This document shows, one piece after another, positions 54,297-63,933 of a stretch of 64,000 nt of DNA. The position numbers were made by a program, and so were the translations under genes. The notes beneath the pieces were generated by a model. It had not been told where the DNA came from. It ran no database searches and saw nothing but the letters and a program-made list of their open reading frames with translations. The DNA is taken from the NCBI RefSeq assembly GCF_014698145.1, contig NZ_JACJSM010000013.1:62001-126000 (forward strand), written 5' to 3'. How positions within the stretch are numbered: position 1 is the first letter of the stretch; each line of letters opens with the position of its first letter. This DNA comes from Oscillatoria sp. FACHB-1406. GTDB taxonomy: Bacteria; Cyanobacteriota; Cyanobacteriia; Cyanobacteriales; Spirulinaceae.

Positions 54297-55049
54297 TTAC
54301 AATTGTTTCATTAATTCTTCCCAACGCGCGATAATTAAATCGGCATAGCTTTCGTCGCTTAAGCCGTAGTTTCCTAGCGAGAAGCCCTCATTCATTTCTA
54401 CGAGGGCAGTTTCGCCATTGTCTAATCTCCCAAAATCGAGACTGTATCCGGCAAGAGATTCTTTAGAGCGATCGAGATGTTGAATTGCTTCGAGAATGAC
54501 GGCGCGATCGATCTCGAACTCGGAATCTCCCCCATAATGATAAATTCCGACGATTTGAGAATGAATAATGTAGGCGCGATATTCACTCTTGAAAGTCACC
54601 ACGTTGGAGCAAAAAATCTCTTCTCGACGAGAGGTATTACCGAGACACCAAAGGTCGTTTAGAGAGGAAAAAACTTTGCCGGTAAACTGCTTTCGCCGCG
54701 AGGCAGGCTTCACGAAAATCGGTTGTATCGCTCCCTCTGGCTCGAGAGTATCGATTAAAGAACCGAGAGAACTTTTCCAAACATGACGATGGAGAAATAC
54801 TGTTAAGGCGACGGGATAATCATTGAGGGGTGGTGGAGAAATGGCGAGTTGCTTGAGGGCGGATAGCACAATAGGTATTTCTCCTGCCACTAAACAATCC
54901 CGCTTGAGAGGCAATTGCCGCCGATAAAGTTGCTTGGGGGCGAATAGCGTAATGGGATAACCTCGTTGGTGGAAAGCTCGGTAAAGACTGCTATTTTCGG
55001 GAGAAAGTTGACAATTTTTCTCTTGCTGTAGGAATACTTGACTTATCAA
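54297..55049 (-). CDS. ATP-grasp domain protein (DUF4343-like)
   Basis: A 250-aa protein. ATP-grasp signs: FVKPASRRKQFTGKVF (nucleotide Lys), EYRAYIIHSQIVGIYHYGG, LAGYSLDFGRLDNGETALVE and EMNEGFSLGNYGLS with metal-binding Glu/Asn. Enzymes of this fold ligate a carboxylate to an amine or thiol; this branch (ATP-grasp/DUF4343) is mostly uncharacterised and often tied to peptide modification or small-molecule synthesis. No precursor peptide or partner is evident nearby. Opposite strand to ycf39. Confidence 0.7.
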   Translation of the reverse strand: MISQVFLQQEKNCQLSPENSSLYRAFHQRGYPITLFAPKQLYRRQLPLKRDCLVAGEIPIVLSALKQLAISPPPLNDYPVALTVFLHRHVWKSSLGSLIDTLEPEGAIQPIFVKPASRRKQFTGKVFSSLNDLWCLGNTSRREEIFCSNVVTFKSEYRAYIIHSQIVGIYHYGGDSEFEIDRAVILEAIQHLDRSKESLAGYSLDFGRLDNGETALVEMNEGFSLGNYGLSDESYADLIIARWEELMKQL

Positions 55050-55323
55050 TCGACCTCTTGAGATTGGAATTTTTCATAGGATATAAATTTTATCGGGTCG
55101 CGGAAATGGGAAACAAGACTCTGAAATTGCTATTATTAGCCTTTAGCTAAACACATAGCTAAAGACAAGCCGCGAAACTTTTCGCTTCTGAAAGCATCTA
55201 TATCGATTGCCTCGATCCAAAGGGGAGCGATCGCGGTCTGTAGTTGGGTGTCTCCTGGGATAAGTTCCAGGCTTAGAGGAACTACAAATTAAATTCTAGT
55301 GGTGTTTTGAGGAGTGTTGATTT

Positions 55324-57285
55324 ATGAAATTTCAGAAAACATTGAGTGCGATCGCGTCTTCCAGTCTGGCGATCGCGGCTTTCGGATTGGCCGATACAAA
55401 CCTAGCAGCGGCAGAAACCCTTCCCAGCGTCCTGCCCGAACAAACTGAAGACCTCGATTTGGCGCTGAAAACCCCCGAATCCGAAGCCAGCGAAACCGAA
55501 ACCTCCGAGGTAGCTTTTAGCCGTGCCTCCGATGCGATCGCGAATCTAAATTCAGTAGGGGAAACCGCTGAAGCCAACGCCGAACCCTCCGAGGTCGCCT
55601 CTGACAAGACTTTAGAAATCGCTGAAGCCAACGCCGAACCCTCCGAAGTTGCCTCTAGCGATCGCGCCGAAGCGATCGATATCAGCCAGACGCTTCAAGC
55701 CCCCTCAGACGCATTCGCCCTCGAGAGCGAAGTACAGCCCTTAGTCGAACCGCCGATGGCTCAAATGCCAGACGCGCGACGATTCCGGGATGTTTCCCCC
55801 ACCGACTGGGCTTACACCGCCCTCAGCGACCTCGTAAAACGCTACGATTGCTTAGTTGGCTATCCCGACGGCAGCTTCCGAGGCAACCGTCCCTTAAGCC
55901 GCTACGAATTCGCTGCCGGTTTGAACGCCTGCTTGAACCAAATCGAACGCCTCATTGGTGGAAATGGCGGGGTTAGCCAAGAAGATCTCGAGTCGCTACG
56001 CAAACTCACCCAAGACTTCCAAGAAGAACTCGCCGTCCTTAAAGGCAGAGTAGACGGCTTAGAAGCGCGCGTCACCGAACTGGAAAACACCCAATTTTCC
56101 ACCACGACTAAACTCTTCGGGCAGGTCGTCGTCGGCGCGCAGGGACGCAGCGACGGAACCTTCGAGAACCTCCTCTCGAAACTGCCCGACAACGGCCACC
56201 AAATTAACGTCATTACCAACGTTCAACTCAGCTTATTTACGCAATTCAGCCCCAATAGCCTCCTGCTGACCGGGCTACAAGCCGGATCGGGCAATACTAT
56301 CGGCGGTAACGGCAACGAAAACTACGTCGGACTCAGTTACGAAGGCGATACTAATAACAGCGTCCAAATCAGCGACCTCACCTATCGCCATCTGATTGCT
56401 AACAAAGTTGCTGTTATTGTGGGTGCAGCAGGCGTGAATGCGGTCAACGTTTTCCGGGGTTCCAACCGCGTCGAAAGTGCCGGTTTCGGTCCTTTATCGC
56501 GCTTCGCCCAGCGTAACCCGATTATCGCCGTGGGAAGTGGCAACACCGGAGCGGGTTTTGACTGGCAGATTAACAATAACTTCAGCTTGCAAGGCGTTTA
56601 TTCAACCAACTTAGCGAACGATGCTGCTAATGGCGGTCTTTTTGGCGGCGACTTCGGAACGACCAGTGCGGGCTTGCAGTTGGTTGCTTCCCCCAACGAA
56701 AATATCGATATTGCCTTCCAGTACATCAATTCTTATTCTCCCGTCGGTCAGTTGGGTACGGGGGTCGGCGACAACCAAGTTGTAGTCTTCGGGTTTAATC
56801 CCGATGGTATTCTAACAGCGCCCATTTCAACGAATGCTTTCGGTCTGAGCGCGGAATGGCGCATTAGTCCTAAAATTACTTTGGGAGCTTGGGGCGGTCT
56901 GACGAACTCGAACTTTAAAGACGGCTCGGGCAGCGCCCGCACTTACAACTGGATGACCTACGTCAACTTCCCCGATTTGTTGGGCGAGGGCAATTTAGCG
57001 GGTCTTTACTTCGGTCAACCTCCGAAAATTAGCAGTAGCGATTTGCCGTTAGGACGGAACATCCCCAAAACGATTACCGCTTCGCTGGCGGATATTGCTG
57101 CCGGTCAGTTGGGTGCAGAGGGCGGTCAACCGGATACGACGTACCATTTGGAGGCTTTTTATCGCTGGCGGCTGACTGATAATATCAGCCTTACTCCCGG
57201 CGCAATTGTGATTTTTAACCCCGGTCACAATTCTAATAATCCCACGATTGGTATTGGCGCGTTACGGGCAACGTTTACGTTCTAG
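55324..57285 (+). CDS. SLH-OprB porin (iron uptake porin type)
   Basis: A 653-aa outer-membrane protein. Signal peptide (basic start, LAIAAFGLADTNLAAA), then an acidic stretch of about 110 residues with an in-frame tandem duplication: EANAEPSEVAS occurs twice, 54 bp (18 codons) apart (55567 and 55621). SLH domain about 150-215 (FRDVSPTDWAYTALSDLVKR; YPDGSFRGNRPLSRYEFAAG), coiled coil 215-255, and an OprB-type beta barrel to the end (GALRATFTF). Cyanobacterial members anchor to pyruvylated wall polymers through SLH and pass small ions; some are needed for iron import. The acidic N-terminal part is longer than usual. A hairpin follows the stop. Confidence 0.88.
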   Translation: MKFQKTLSAIASSSLAIAAFGLADTNLAAAETLPSVLPEQTEDLDLALKTPESEASETETSEVAFSRASDAIANLNSVGETAEANAEPSEVASDKTLEIAEANAEPSEVASSDRAEAIDISQTLQAPSDAFALESEVQPLVEPPMAQMPDARRFRDVSPTDWAYTALSDLVKRYDCLVGYPDGSFRGNRPLSRYEFAAGLNACLNQIERLIGGNGGVSQEDLESLRKLTQDFQEELAVLKGRVDGLEARVTELENTQFSTTTKLFGQVVVGAQGRSDGTFENLLSKLPDNGHQINVITNVQLSLFTQFSPNSLLLTGLQAGSGNTIGGNGNENYVGLSYEGDTNNSVQISDLTYRHLIANKVAVIVGAAGVNAVNVFRGSNRVESAGFGPLSRFAQRNPIIAVGSGNTGAGFDWQINNNFSLQGVYSTNLANDAANGGLFGGDFGTTSAGLQLVASPNENIDIAFQYINSYSPVGQLGTGVGDNQVVVFGFNPDGILTAPISTNAFGLSAEWRISPKITLGAWGGLTNSNFKDGSGSARTYNWMTYVNFPDLLGEGNLAGLYFGQPPKISSSDLPLGRNIPKTITASLADIAAGQLGAEGGQPDTTYHLEAFYRWRLTDNISLTPGAIVIFNPGHNSNNPTIGIGALRATFTF

Positions 57286-57292
57286 CAGATCT

Positions 57293-57329
57293 GCTCCCCT
57301 TCACCCTGAATTTTGGGTCGGGGGGGAGC
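57293..57329 (+). terminator. Hairpin behind the porin gene
   Basis: GCTCCCC (57293-57299) and GGGGAGC (57323-57329), with inner ACCC/GGGT pairs. No clean T-run follows (ATTGTTAATAA), so it may be a dispersed repeat that stops transcription only partly. Confidence 0.5.
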
Positions 57330-57669
57330 ATTGTTAATAACGTGAGTTCGATGAAAACCTGAATGGGAGCCTTGTCAGGAAAGAGTGAGGCTTTCAGCTT
57401 ACATAGGATGTAGGTGTCAGGTTCCGTCGAACTCGCGTTTTTCAGGGATTGAGTATCGATCGCGCCCGAAAAATTAACGGCATTAAAATTAGAGGCTTGC
57501 GATCCGGAGTTACGAATTACGAATTACAAATTACAAATTACAAATTAATAGCGCTAGTTCCCGTAACTGTGGCGCTTCTTTTGCTGGCACAAATGCGGGA
57601 ACTGCATAAAAAATCGCCGGTCTTGTCAAGCAAAAGCAGCAATTTGTAACAAGACTAGGACTCCTGACT
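57330..57669. repeat. Gap with ACGAATT/ACAAATT heptamer repeats
   Basis: At 57510-57548 the heptamers TACGAAT/TACAAAT are repeated about five times. The remaining gap shows no gene I can support; a 66-codon frame across the repeat is not believable. Confidence 0.55.
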
Positions 57670-59628
57670 ATGCGTCTCTCTTCAATGACACCCATCGCGT
57701 TAGCCGCCCTTCTCGGGGGAGTCCTCCCCCATCCAGCTTCGGCGAATCCCACCTCAGACAGTTTAGCCGTTCCCGTCAGCCCCGCTACGACTCGCGCCCC
57801 GTCGCCTTCCCAAGGGCTGGCAGTTCCCGCAACGCCGAACCCCACTGCAACACCCGAAACCCGAAACACGCCGGAATTTTCCCAGCGCCCGAGCGTTCCC
57901 ACTTTACAATCAAACCCCAACGATGTCATTGTTAGGGCAACTCGCGTCAGTATTGTTGGGGCAAGCCAAGAGTTACAGGAAATCGCTCGCCAAACCATTG
58001 CAACGAAAGAAGGCGGCGACACCAACCAACAACAACTGCAACGCGATGCAGCAACGTTGTTAGAGACGGGCTTATTTAGTACCGCGAGAGCTAGCAGTCA
58101 AGCCAATCGCGACGGTTTAGACGTTACTTTTGCAGTCGAACCGAGCATCGTGCGATCGCTCCAACTCAATAATGCCAGAGTTCTCCCCGCCGATGTTGCT
58201 AATTCTTTCTTCAGCGATAGCATCGGCAAACCCGTCAGTCCCGCAGCCATCAAACAAGGCTTAGCCCAAATCGAGCGTTGGTATCAAGATAACGGCTATG
58301 TCCTCGCTAGAGTAACCGACGCGCACCCCACCCGCGATGGTTTGATTAAAGTTACCGTCGCAGAAGGTGCAATCTCCAACATCGATATTCGCTTCCTCGA
58401 CGACAAAGGACAACCCACCGACGGACGCACCCAACAAGACTACATTCGCAAAGGCTTAAAACTGCAACCGGGCGACATTTTCCGCATCGATACCGCCCGC
58501 GAAGACTTGCGCCAACTCTATCAACTCGGACTCTTTAAAAACGCTAATATCAAGCTCGATGACGCGGCCAACCAGCAAGTTAACGTCGCCTACCTCCTCA
58601 CTGAAAGTCCCTCGCGCGGATTCGATGCGGGCGGCGGTTATAGCGACAGCGCGGGGTTATTCGGCTCGATTCGCTACAATGACCAAAATTTTGGCGGTGT
58701 AAATAACCAACTTAACGTTAACGCCACCGTCGGCACTCGCGATGTTCAGTTTAACGCTAACTACGGCAAACCTTACCGCGCCAGTCGTCCCGATGAAATG
58801 GGCTATAACATCAATGCGTTTCGCGGTAGCGGCACTTCCACCGCGTTAGAAGATTCTACCCTCGCTAACGGCGATACTCCCAGAGAACGGCGCATCGGGG
58901 CGGGCGTAACCGTTACCAAACCCATCGACGATTGGAATGCGTCGGTCGGGCTGAACTATACTCGCACCAGCATCCGCGACGGCAACGGTAAAGTTACCCC
59001 CGTTGATGCTAATGGCAAACCCCTCAGCCTCAGCGATAGCGGAATTGACGATCTCGTTACCGTTCGCGCCGCCGTCGGACAGGATCGCCGCGACAATCCC
59101 GCCAATCCGACTTCGGGTTCGGTGGTGAATTTCAGTACCGAACAATCGCTTCCCATCGGTAGCGGTAGCATTTTGATGAACCGCTTGGAAGCTAAATATT
59201 CTCAATACGTTCCCCTCAGCATTTTCCAAGGTAAAAATCCCGAAGTTCTCGCCTTTAATGTCCAAGGCGGGACGACGATTGGCGATTTGCCGCCCTACCA
59301 AGCGTTTACCCTCGGCGGTGCGAATTCGGTGCGCGGTTACGGAAATGGCGATTTAGCGACTTCCCGCAGCTACGTCCTGGCAACGGCAGAATACCGCGTT
59401 CCTTTGTTCGATTCTCCCGTTAGCGGCGTTCTGTTTGCCGATTTCGGTTCCGATTTGGGTTCGAGTAGTAGCGTTCCGGGCGAACCGGGGGCGAGTAAAC
59501 CGGGGACGGGATTCGGTTACGGGGCGGGCGTGCGCGTCAATTCTCCGGTGGGTACGATTCGTGCTGACTATGGTATCAGCGATCGCGGCGACAGTCGCGT
59601 TCAATTCGGTCTCGGTCAACGATTTTAA
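57670..59628 (+). CDS. Omp85 (BamA/TamA/Toc75-like) outer-membrane protein
   Basis: A 652-aa protein. Signal peptide ending near PHPASAN; a Pro/Thr/Ala-rich spacer; then POTRA domains from about 75 (VIVRATRVSIVGASQELQEI; LVRSLQLNNARV is one strand pair; GAISNIDIRFLDDKGQ another). The 16-strand barrel starts near FDAGGGYSDSAGLFGSIRYND and includes the loop-6 signature VRGYGNGDLA and the C-terminal signal VQFGLGQRF. Cyanobacterial Omp85 inserts barrels into the outer membrane and is ancestral to chloroplast Toc75. Three POTRA domains are usual; the Pro-rich spacer before them is common. It follows the porin gene at 385 bp, same strand. Confidence 0.9.
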   Translation: MRLSSMTPIALAALLGGVLPHPASANPTSDSLAVPVSPATTRAPSPSQGLAVPATPNPTATPETRNTPEFSQRPSVPTLQSNPNDVIVRATRVSIVGASQELQEIARQTIATKEGGDTNQQQLQRDAATLLETGLFSTARASSQANRDGLDVTFAVEPSIVRSLQLNNARVLPADVANSFFSDSIGKPVSPAAIKQGLAQIERWYQDNGYVLARVTDAHPTRDGLIKVTVAEGAISNIDIRFLDDKGQPTDGRTQQDYIRKGLKLQPGDIFRIDTAREDLRQLYQLGLFKNANIKLDDAANQQVNVAYLLTESPSRGFDAGGGYSDSAGLFGSIRYNDQNFGGVNNQLNVNATVGTRDVQFNANYGKPYRASRPDEMGYNINAFRGSGTSTALEDSTLANGDTPRERRIGAGVTVTKPIDDWNASVGLNYTRTSIRDGNGKVTPVDANGKPLSLSDSGIDDLVTVRAAVGQDRRDNPANPTSGSVVNFSTEQSLPIGSGSILMNRLEAKYSQYVPLSIFQGKNPEVLAFNVQGGTTIGDLPPYQAFTLGGANSVRGYGNGDLATSRSYVLATAEYRVPLFDSPVSGVLFADFGSDLGSSSSVPGEPGASKPGTGFGYGAGVRVNSPVGTIRADYGISDRGDSRVQFGLGQRF

Positions 59629-59881
59629 TGGAAAGGAAGCCTTTATAGTCCAGCGCTGCGATCGCTAGGATTCAGCGCTGGGATACAAAGCCTATTTCGC
59701 GCAACGTAATACCGATTCAAAATTAAAAATTAAAAATTAAAAATGAAGAAACATAGATGTATCAGGGGTTTCAGCCTCAAGATGTGTCGTCCGAACTCGG
59801 AGAATTGGTATAGCAGTTTTCACATGGATGAGGTACACCTAGCGGGCGAATACCATTCGCCCCTACCGATTTGATTTAACG
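59629..59881. repeat. Gap with AAAATT repeats and a GGGCGAATACCATTCGCCC palindrome
   Basis: AAAATTAAAAATTAAAAATT repeats at 59719-59742. At 59841-59861 the hairpin GGGCGAATACCATTCGCCCC, a widespread cyanobacterial dispersed repeat, lies between the Omp85 gene and the convergent Uma2 gene and may act as terminator for both. No gene seen. Confidence 0.65.
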
Positions 59882-60559
59882 TTAAAGCATTTCCGGATCG
59901 ATACCCAACTCTTGAAGTTTCGCTAAGGCTTTGCTCAATTTAGCCCGGGTTTCTTCTTCTCTTAAAATCGCCTCATCCCGTTCCAGCATACTCGCTTCCG
60001 GGTCGGCAAACAGTTCGCCATCTGGATGAAATACAGATAACCCATCTTCAAATCGCTCAAACCGTATCTGTAATAAGGGCGATGTCCAAGGTAAATATAA
60101 CGCCGTTATCAACGTGAATATATCTTCGGAATTTTCCCGCACAAAACCCCAGAAATCTTGACGCTGCGGGTCGTAATAATACGCCTCTAATACCCCATAG
60201 TTTTCATAAAACTTCTGCTTTTGTGCCATTTCCCGACGGGTGTTTTTGGGGGATAGAATCTCGAACACCACTTGAGGGGCAATGTTATCTTCTTCCCATT
60301 GTTTGTAACTGCCTCGATATCCCATCGGACGACCTAAAGCGACCATTACATCGGGCGCTTGGCAGGGGGCGGGCGGTTCGCTGACTTGCACGGGATACCA
60401 TAGCAAATCTCCCGCAACAAAGGCAATTTTATCTTTCAATAAATGCTTGAGATTGGTCGCTAAACGAACAATCCACTCATACTGCTCGGTGTTATCTGCC
60501 ATCGGTTTCCCGTCTGAATCGGGATATAGGGTTTGGGAAGAGAGGGGGGTTTGAACCAT
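59882..60559 (-). CDS. Uma2 (DUF820) family PD-(D/E)XK endonuclease-like protein
   Basis: 225 aa from the ATG at 60559 (MVQTPLSSQTLYPDSDGKPM); upstream codons look non-coding. Restriction-like fold of the Uma2 family: CQAPDVMVALGRP (Asp), VVFEILSPKNTRREM (Glu-x-x-Ser-Pro) and KQKFYENYGVLEAYYYDP. C-terminal coiled tail of Glu/Arg (REEETRAKLSKALAKLQELG) is typical of the many cyanobacterial copies. Biological role unknown; often linked to selfish or defence gene pools. The family is multicopy, so this one is not remarkable alone. Confidence 0.9.
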   Translation of the reverse strand: MVQTPLSSQTLYPDSDGKPMADNTEQYEWIVRLATNLKHLLKDKIAFVAGDLLWYPVQVSEPPAPCQAPDVMVALGRPMGYRGSYKQWEEDNIAPQVVFEILSPKNTRREMAQKQKFYENYGVLEAYYYDPQRQDFWGFVRENSEDIFTLITALYLPWTSPLLQIRFERFEDGLSVFHPDGELFADPEASMLERDEAILREEETRAKLSKALAKLQELGIDPEML

Positions 60560-60662
60560 AAAATCCGACCCGCAACTGTCAATTGAGATAAATTGATTAT
60601 AACGGGAGTTACAGATTAGCAATTACCCCTAAGTAAGGGGGCGTAAAAAAGTTAACCAGAAT

Positions 60663-60735
60663 TGTAGGGCGGGTTTACTCTAAAACCTTTGCCAAGAGCG
60701 CAATTCCCGGTCTGAAAACCCGCCTCCCTATGTTC
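60663..60735. repeat. Imperfect inverted repeat (AGGGCGGGTTT ... AAAACCCGCCTCCCT)
   Basis: GTAGGGCGGGTTTACTCT at 60664-60681 pairs with the complement of AAAACCCGCCTCCCT at 60716-60730. A dispersed cyanobacterial repeat in the gap between the Uma2 gene and the topoisomerase gene. Confidence 0.6.
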
Positions 60736-60822
60736 TATTTAATATACAACCCCCTACTGATTAACCCCAATGCCTCTGACAAAAAACAAAAACTCAAGTG
60801 TTTTGCCTAACCTAAACTGACG

Positions 60823-63396
60823 TTATTTTCGGTTATCCCAAACGGCGATCGCCTCCAAGATTTGCTCGTCTGCCTTTAATTTGGGAACGCGATCGCCGCA
60901 GCCATCTTTCCCCCACAAGCCAATCGATTTTACCGGCAACGCGATCGCGCGCTGACTGGTAGTAACGATCGTAATTTGTTCGCGATCGGACGGACACAGA
61001 ACCAGACTCGCGAGGCGATCGCCCTTTTCACTAAATTGCAGCGCTTGCGTGCCGATATCGCTGCGCTGGGCGAGGCGAATCGCACTCAGGGGGATGCGTT
61101 TGGCAAATCCCATCCGCGTCACTAAAAAGAGATTTTGTTCCGGACGCAACACGGCGCAACCGACGACTTCTTCGCCCACCCGCAGGCGAGTTGCTTGGTT
61201 CCCCTGGGCGCTTCGTCCCATTAAAGGTAACTGCATTTCGTCGATCGCGAGGCGCAAAATTCGCCCCCCCGAGGTCGCGATCGCCACTTCATCCCCCTCC
61301 CGCGCTAAACCGAGATAGATCGCGCGATCGCCTTCTTTCAATTTCATCAACATCGCACCGCGATTGCTTAACTCCCCTAACTCCGTCGCCGCCAAACGCT
61401 TAATCTTCCCCTGCTGGCTCAGCAGCACCAAAGAAACGGCATTCAGGTCTTCTGGAACAAAAAAGTACGCTGAAGTCGCTTCTCGCTTGCTCTGGACGCT
61501 CGCGGGAAGATATTTAATTAGGGGTACAGCTTTCCCCGTTATCGGCACTTCGTTGAGGGCGACGGGATAAGCTTTCCCATTTTCAGTTACGGCGACAAAG
61601 GTTTCTCGTCCCGCGATCGCCTCCCGAAAAACGATCGCATCCTCGCCCTTACTCGGCATCTTATCTGACACCGGCGGCGCAGCGTGGAGGTAAATCCCGC
61701 CCTTACGACTGACTTCTACTACCGCTGCTTCCGGAAGGCGAGATCTCGGCGCAACCTCAATCTCCAACTCCAGCGCCAACGAGTCTTCCTCCTTTTTACG
61801 TTTACCCTTAGCGGGCAATTGCGTCTCCCCCTCTCCTCGTCTCCCCCTCTCCTCGTCTCCCCCTCTCCTCGTCTCCCCCTCTCCCGTCCCTCTCACCCGC
61901 ACGATCCGAGTACGGCGTTCGTCCCCAAACTTCCGCTTCAAGGCGCGCAAATCCTTCTTTAAGACCTTTAAGAACTCGCCGCGATCGCCCAATAGCAGTT
62001 GCAAGCGCGCAATCGCACCTTGCAGTTCCTCGTATTCAGCCTTCAACTTCTGCCGCTCCAGACCCGTCAAGCGGCGCAACGGCATCGCTAAAATGGAATC
62101 GGCTTGCGTTTCGCTCAAATCCAACCGTTCTTGCAGCGCCATTTTTGCTGTCGTCCCGTCGGCGGCATTTCTGAGAATTTCGATCGTCGCATCTAACTGC
62201 GAAAGAGCGCTCAGTAATCCTTGCACTAGATGAATTCGTCGTTGTGCCTGTTCGAGTTCGTAGCTGTAGCGGCGCGTCAGCGTTTGCTCGCGGAACTGCA
62301 AAAATTCTTGCAGCAATTCGCGCAGGGTTAACTGACAGGGTTTATTATTGACCAGTGCCAGCATAATCGCCCCAAAGTTGGTTTGCAGGGCCGTTTGTCG
62401 GTAGAGTTGCTCTAAAATTGTTTTGGCATTAGCATCGCGCTTGGTTTCGATGACAACGCGCATCCCCTCGCGATCGCTTTCGTCGCGAATGTCGGCAATC
62501 CCCTCAATTTTGGTCTGATTGACTAATTCAGCCACTTTTTCAATCCAACCCGCCTTATTCACTTGATAGGGCAGTTCGGTGACGATAATTGCGTCGATTT
62601 CTTTGCGCCGTTTCTTCCCGGCGTTCATGCGTTCGATGCGCGCTACGCCTCGCACCGGAATAATCCCGCGTCCGGTCGCGTAAGTTTCGCGCAATCCTTC
62701 CACGGCTACAATTTCCCCTCCGGTGGGAAAATCCGGCCCCGGGATTAATTCCCAGAGTTTTTCATCGGCGAGATCGGGCTTATCGATCAGGGCGATTAAA
62801 CCATCGACAATTTCTCCGAGGTTATGGGGGGGAATATTTGTGGCCATTCCCACGGCAATTCCCGCACAGCCGTTGAGTAATAATAAGGGAAGCTGAGCGG
62901 GCAGAACGACGGGTTCTTGTTGGGAGTTGTCAAAATTGCTGGCGTAGTCTACCGTCGCTTCGCCGATCTCGGTTAGCATTGCATCCTGCGCGATCGCAGC
63001 TAGACGAGTTTCCGTATAGCGCATCGCTGCTGGCGGATCGTTATCGACCGAACCGAAGTTCCCGTGTCCGGAGAGGAGCGGATAGCGACTGGAGAATTCT
63101 TGTACCATGCGTACTAGGGCATCGTATACCGCTTGGTCGCCATGCGGGTGATACTTCCCCAGAACGTCTCCGACTACGCGCGCGCATTTGCGGTACGGGC
63201 GATCGGGCGTTAATCCCAGTTCGTGCATGGCGTATAAAATGCGTCGATGCACGGGTTTGAGTCCGTCTCGCACGTCGGGAAGCGCTCGCCCGACAATGAC
63301 GCTCATGGCATATTCTAGATAAGACCGTTCCATTTCCGTATGGAGGGCGGTCGGAATAATTTGACCGGTCTCTAACAGGTTTAACTGTTTTGCCAT
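60823..63396 (-). CDS. Type IIA topoisomerase subunit A (GyrA/ParC type)
   Basis: An 857-aa protein. N-terminal breakage-reunion domain: [38 protein letters not shown], catalytic Tyr127 in [12 protein letters not shown]. The C-terminal half (about 560-857) is the beta-propeller that wraps DNA. The GyrA box (QRRGGKG) is not seen at the expected place, where SRKGGIYLH stands, so this is the second, ParC-like copy usual in cyanobacteria, or a gyrase with a diverged box. At about residues 503-524 a low-complexity Arg/Gly/Glu stretch is read from a tandem repeat (61826-61891), directly between the tower region and the propeller. The partner subunit B is not in the window. Confidence 0.9.
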   Translation of the reverse strand: MAKQLNLLETGQIIPTALHTEMERSYLEYAMSVIVGRALPDVRDGLKPVHRRILYAMHELGLTPDRPYRKCARVVGDVLGKYHPHGDQAVYDALVRMVQEFSSRYPLLSGHGNFGSVDNDPPAAMRYTETRLAAIAQDAMLTEIGEATVDYASNFDNSQQEPVVLPAQLPLLLLNGCAGIAVGMATNIPPHNLGEIVDGLIALIDKPDLADEKLWELIPGPDFPTGGEIVAVEGLRETYATGRGIIPVRGVARIERMNAGKKRRKEIDAIIVTELPYQVNKAGWIEKVAELVNQTKIEGIADIRDESDREGMRVVIETKRDANAKTILEQLYRQTALQTNFGAIMLALVNNKPCQLTLRELLQEFLQFREQTLTRRYSYELEQAQRRIHLVQGLLSALSQLDATIEILRNAADGTTAKMALQERLDLSETQADSILAMPLRRLTGLERQKLKAEYEELQGAIARLQLLLGDRGEFLKVLKKDLRALKRKFGDERRTRIVRVRGTGEGETRRGGDEERGRRGEGETQLPAKGKRKKEEDSLALELEIEVAPRSRLPEAAVVEVSRKGGIYLHAAPPVSDKMPSKGEDAIVFREAIAGRETFVAVTENGKAYPVALNEVPITGKAVPLIKYLPASVQSKREATSAYFFVPEDLNAVSLVLLSQQGKIKRLAATELGELSNRGAMLMKLKEGDRAIYLGLAREGDEVAIATSGGRILRLAIDEMQLPLMGRSAQGNQATRLRVGEEVVGCAVLRPEQNLFLVTRMGFAKRIPLSAIRLAQRSDIGTQALQFSEKGDRLASLVLCPSDREQITIVTTSQRAIALPVKSIGLWGKDGCGDRVPKLKADEQILEAIAVWDNRK
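61826..61891. repeat. 16-bp tandem repeat inside the topoisomerase gene
   Basis: Unit CTCCCCCTCTCCTCGT repeats about four times. It is read on the minus strand in frame as a stretch rich in Arg, Gly and Glu ([16 protein letters not shown]). The unit resembles intergenic C-rich repeats such as those at 17639-17815. 16 is not a multiple of three, so consecutive units are read in different frames, yet no stop arises; a change of one unit would break the gene. Confidence 0.85.
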
Positions 63397-63534
63397 GAGT
63401 TTCTTGTTCCTCTACTGCGATAGCCAAAAGGGATGACGGATGGCCATTGTAATGGCACGATTACAAAAGTCGAACCAATATCTTTTTCTCTCGTTTGTCC
63501 CGATCTCACCCGATCTATTTTTCAATTAACAGCT

Positions 63535-63933
63535 ATGACAACCGTTTTGATTGTAGAAGACGATCCGATCAATCTTCGCGTTTTTTCTAAGATTCTTACG
63601 AAGCGGGGAGGCTTGGAAGTTCAAAGTACCGAAGATGTGGAAGAGGTGATGAGAGCCGCACAATCGCGGGAAATTGACATTATTTTGATGGATGTTTCCC
63701 TCGCCCACAGCGTTTACCAAGGTAAGTCGGTGGATGGGATTAAAATTACCCAAATGCTTAAGCAGGATCCGAAGACTGCCGATTTGCCGATTATTTTAGT
63801 AACCGCTCATGCGATGGAGGGAGATCGCGAGAATTTTCTCAAACAAAGCGGCGCTGATGGGTATATTTCTAAACCCGTTGTCGATCATCAAGAGTTTGTC
63901 AGCCAAATTCTCCAGCATCTGCCTGGAGGATAA
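63535..63933 (+). CDS. Single-domain response regulator
   Basis: 132 aa from the ATG at 63535 (MTTVLIVEDDPINLRVFSKI); the longer upstream frame is not family-like. Receiver domain with Glu8-Asp9-Asp10, phosphoacceptor Asp53 (IDIILMDVSL), Thr in LVTAHAM and Lys in YISKPV. The loop after Asp53 (AHSVYQGKSVDGIKIT) is some eight residues longer than in CheY, as in DivK-like and Rcp-type regulators. No output domain. No kinase gene adjoins within the window. Confidence 0.85.
   Translation: MTTVLIVEDDPINLRVFSKILTKRGGLEVQSTEDVEEVMRAAQSREIDIILMDVSLAHSVYQGKSVDGIKITQMLKQDPKTADLPIILVTAHAMEGDRENFLKQSGADGYISKPVVDHQEFVSQILQHLPGG

Noticed and set aside
57449-57649. 66-codon frame in the porin-Omp85 gap
   Set aside because: Its middle is the heptamer repeat (TNYELQITNY), a known false ORF pattern.
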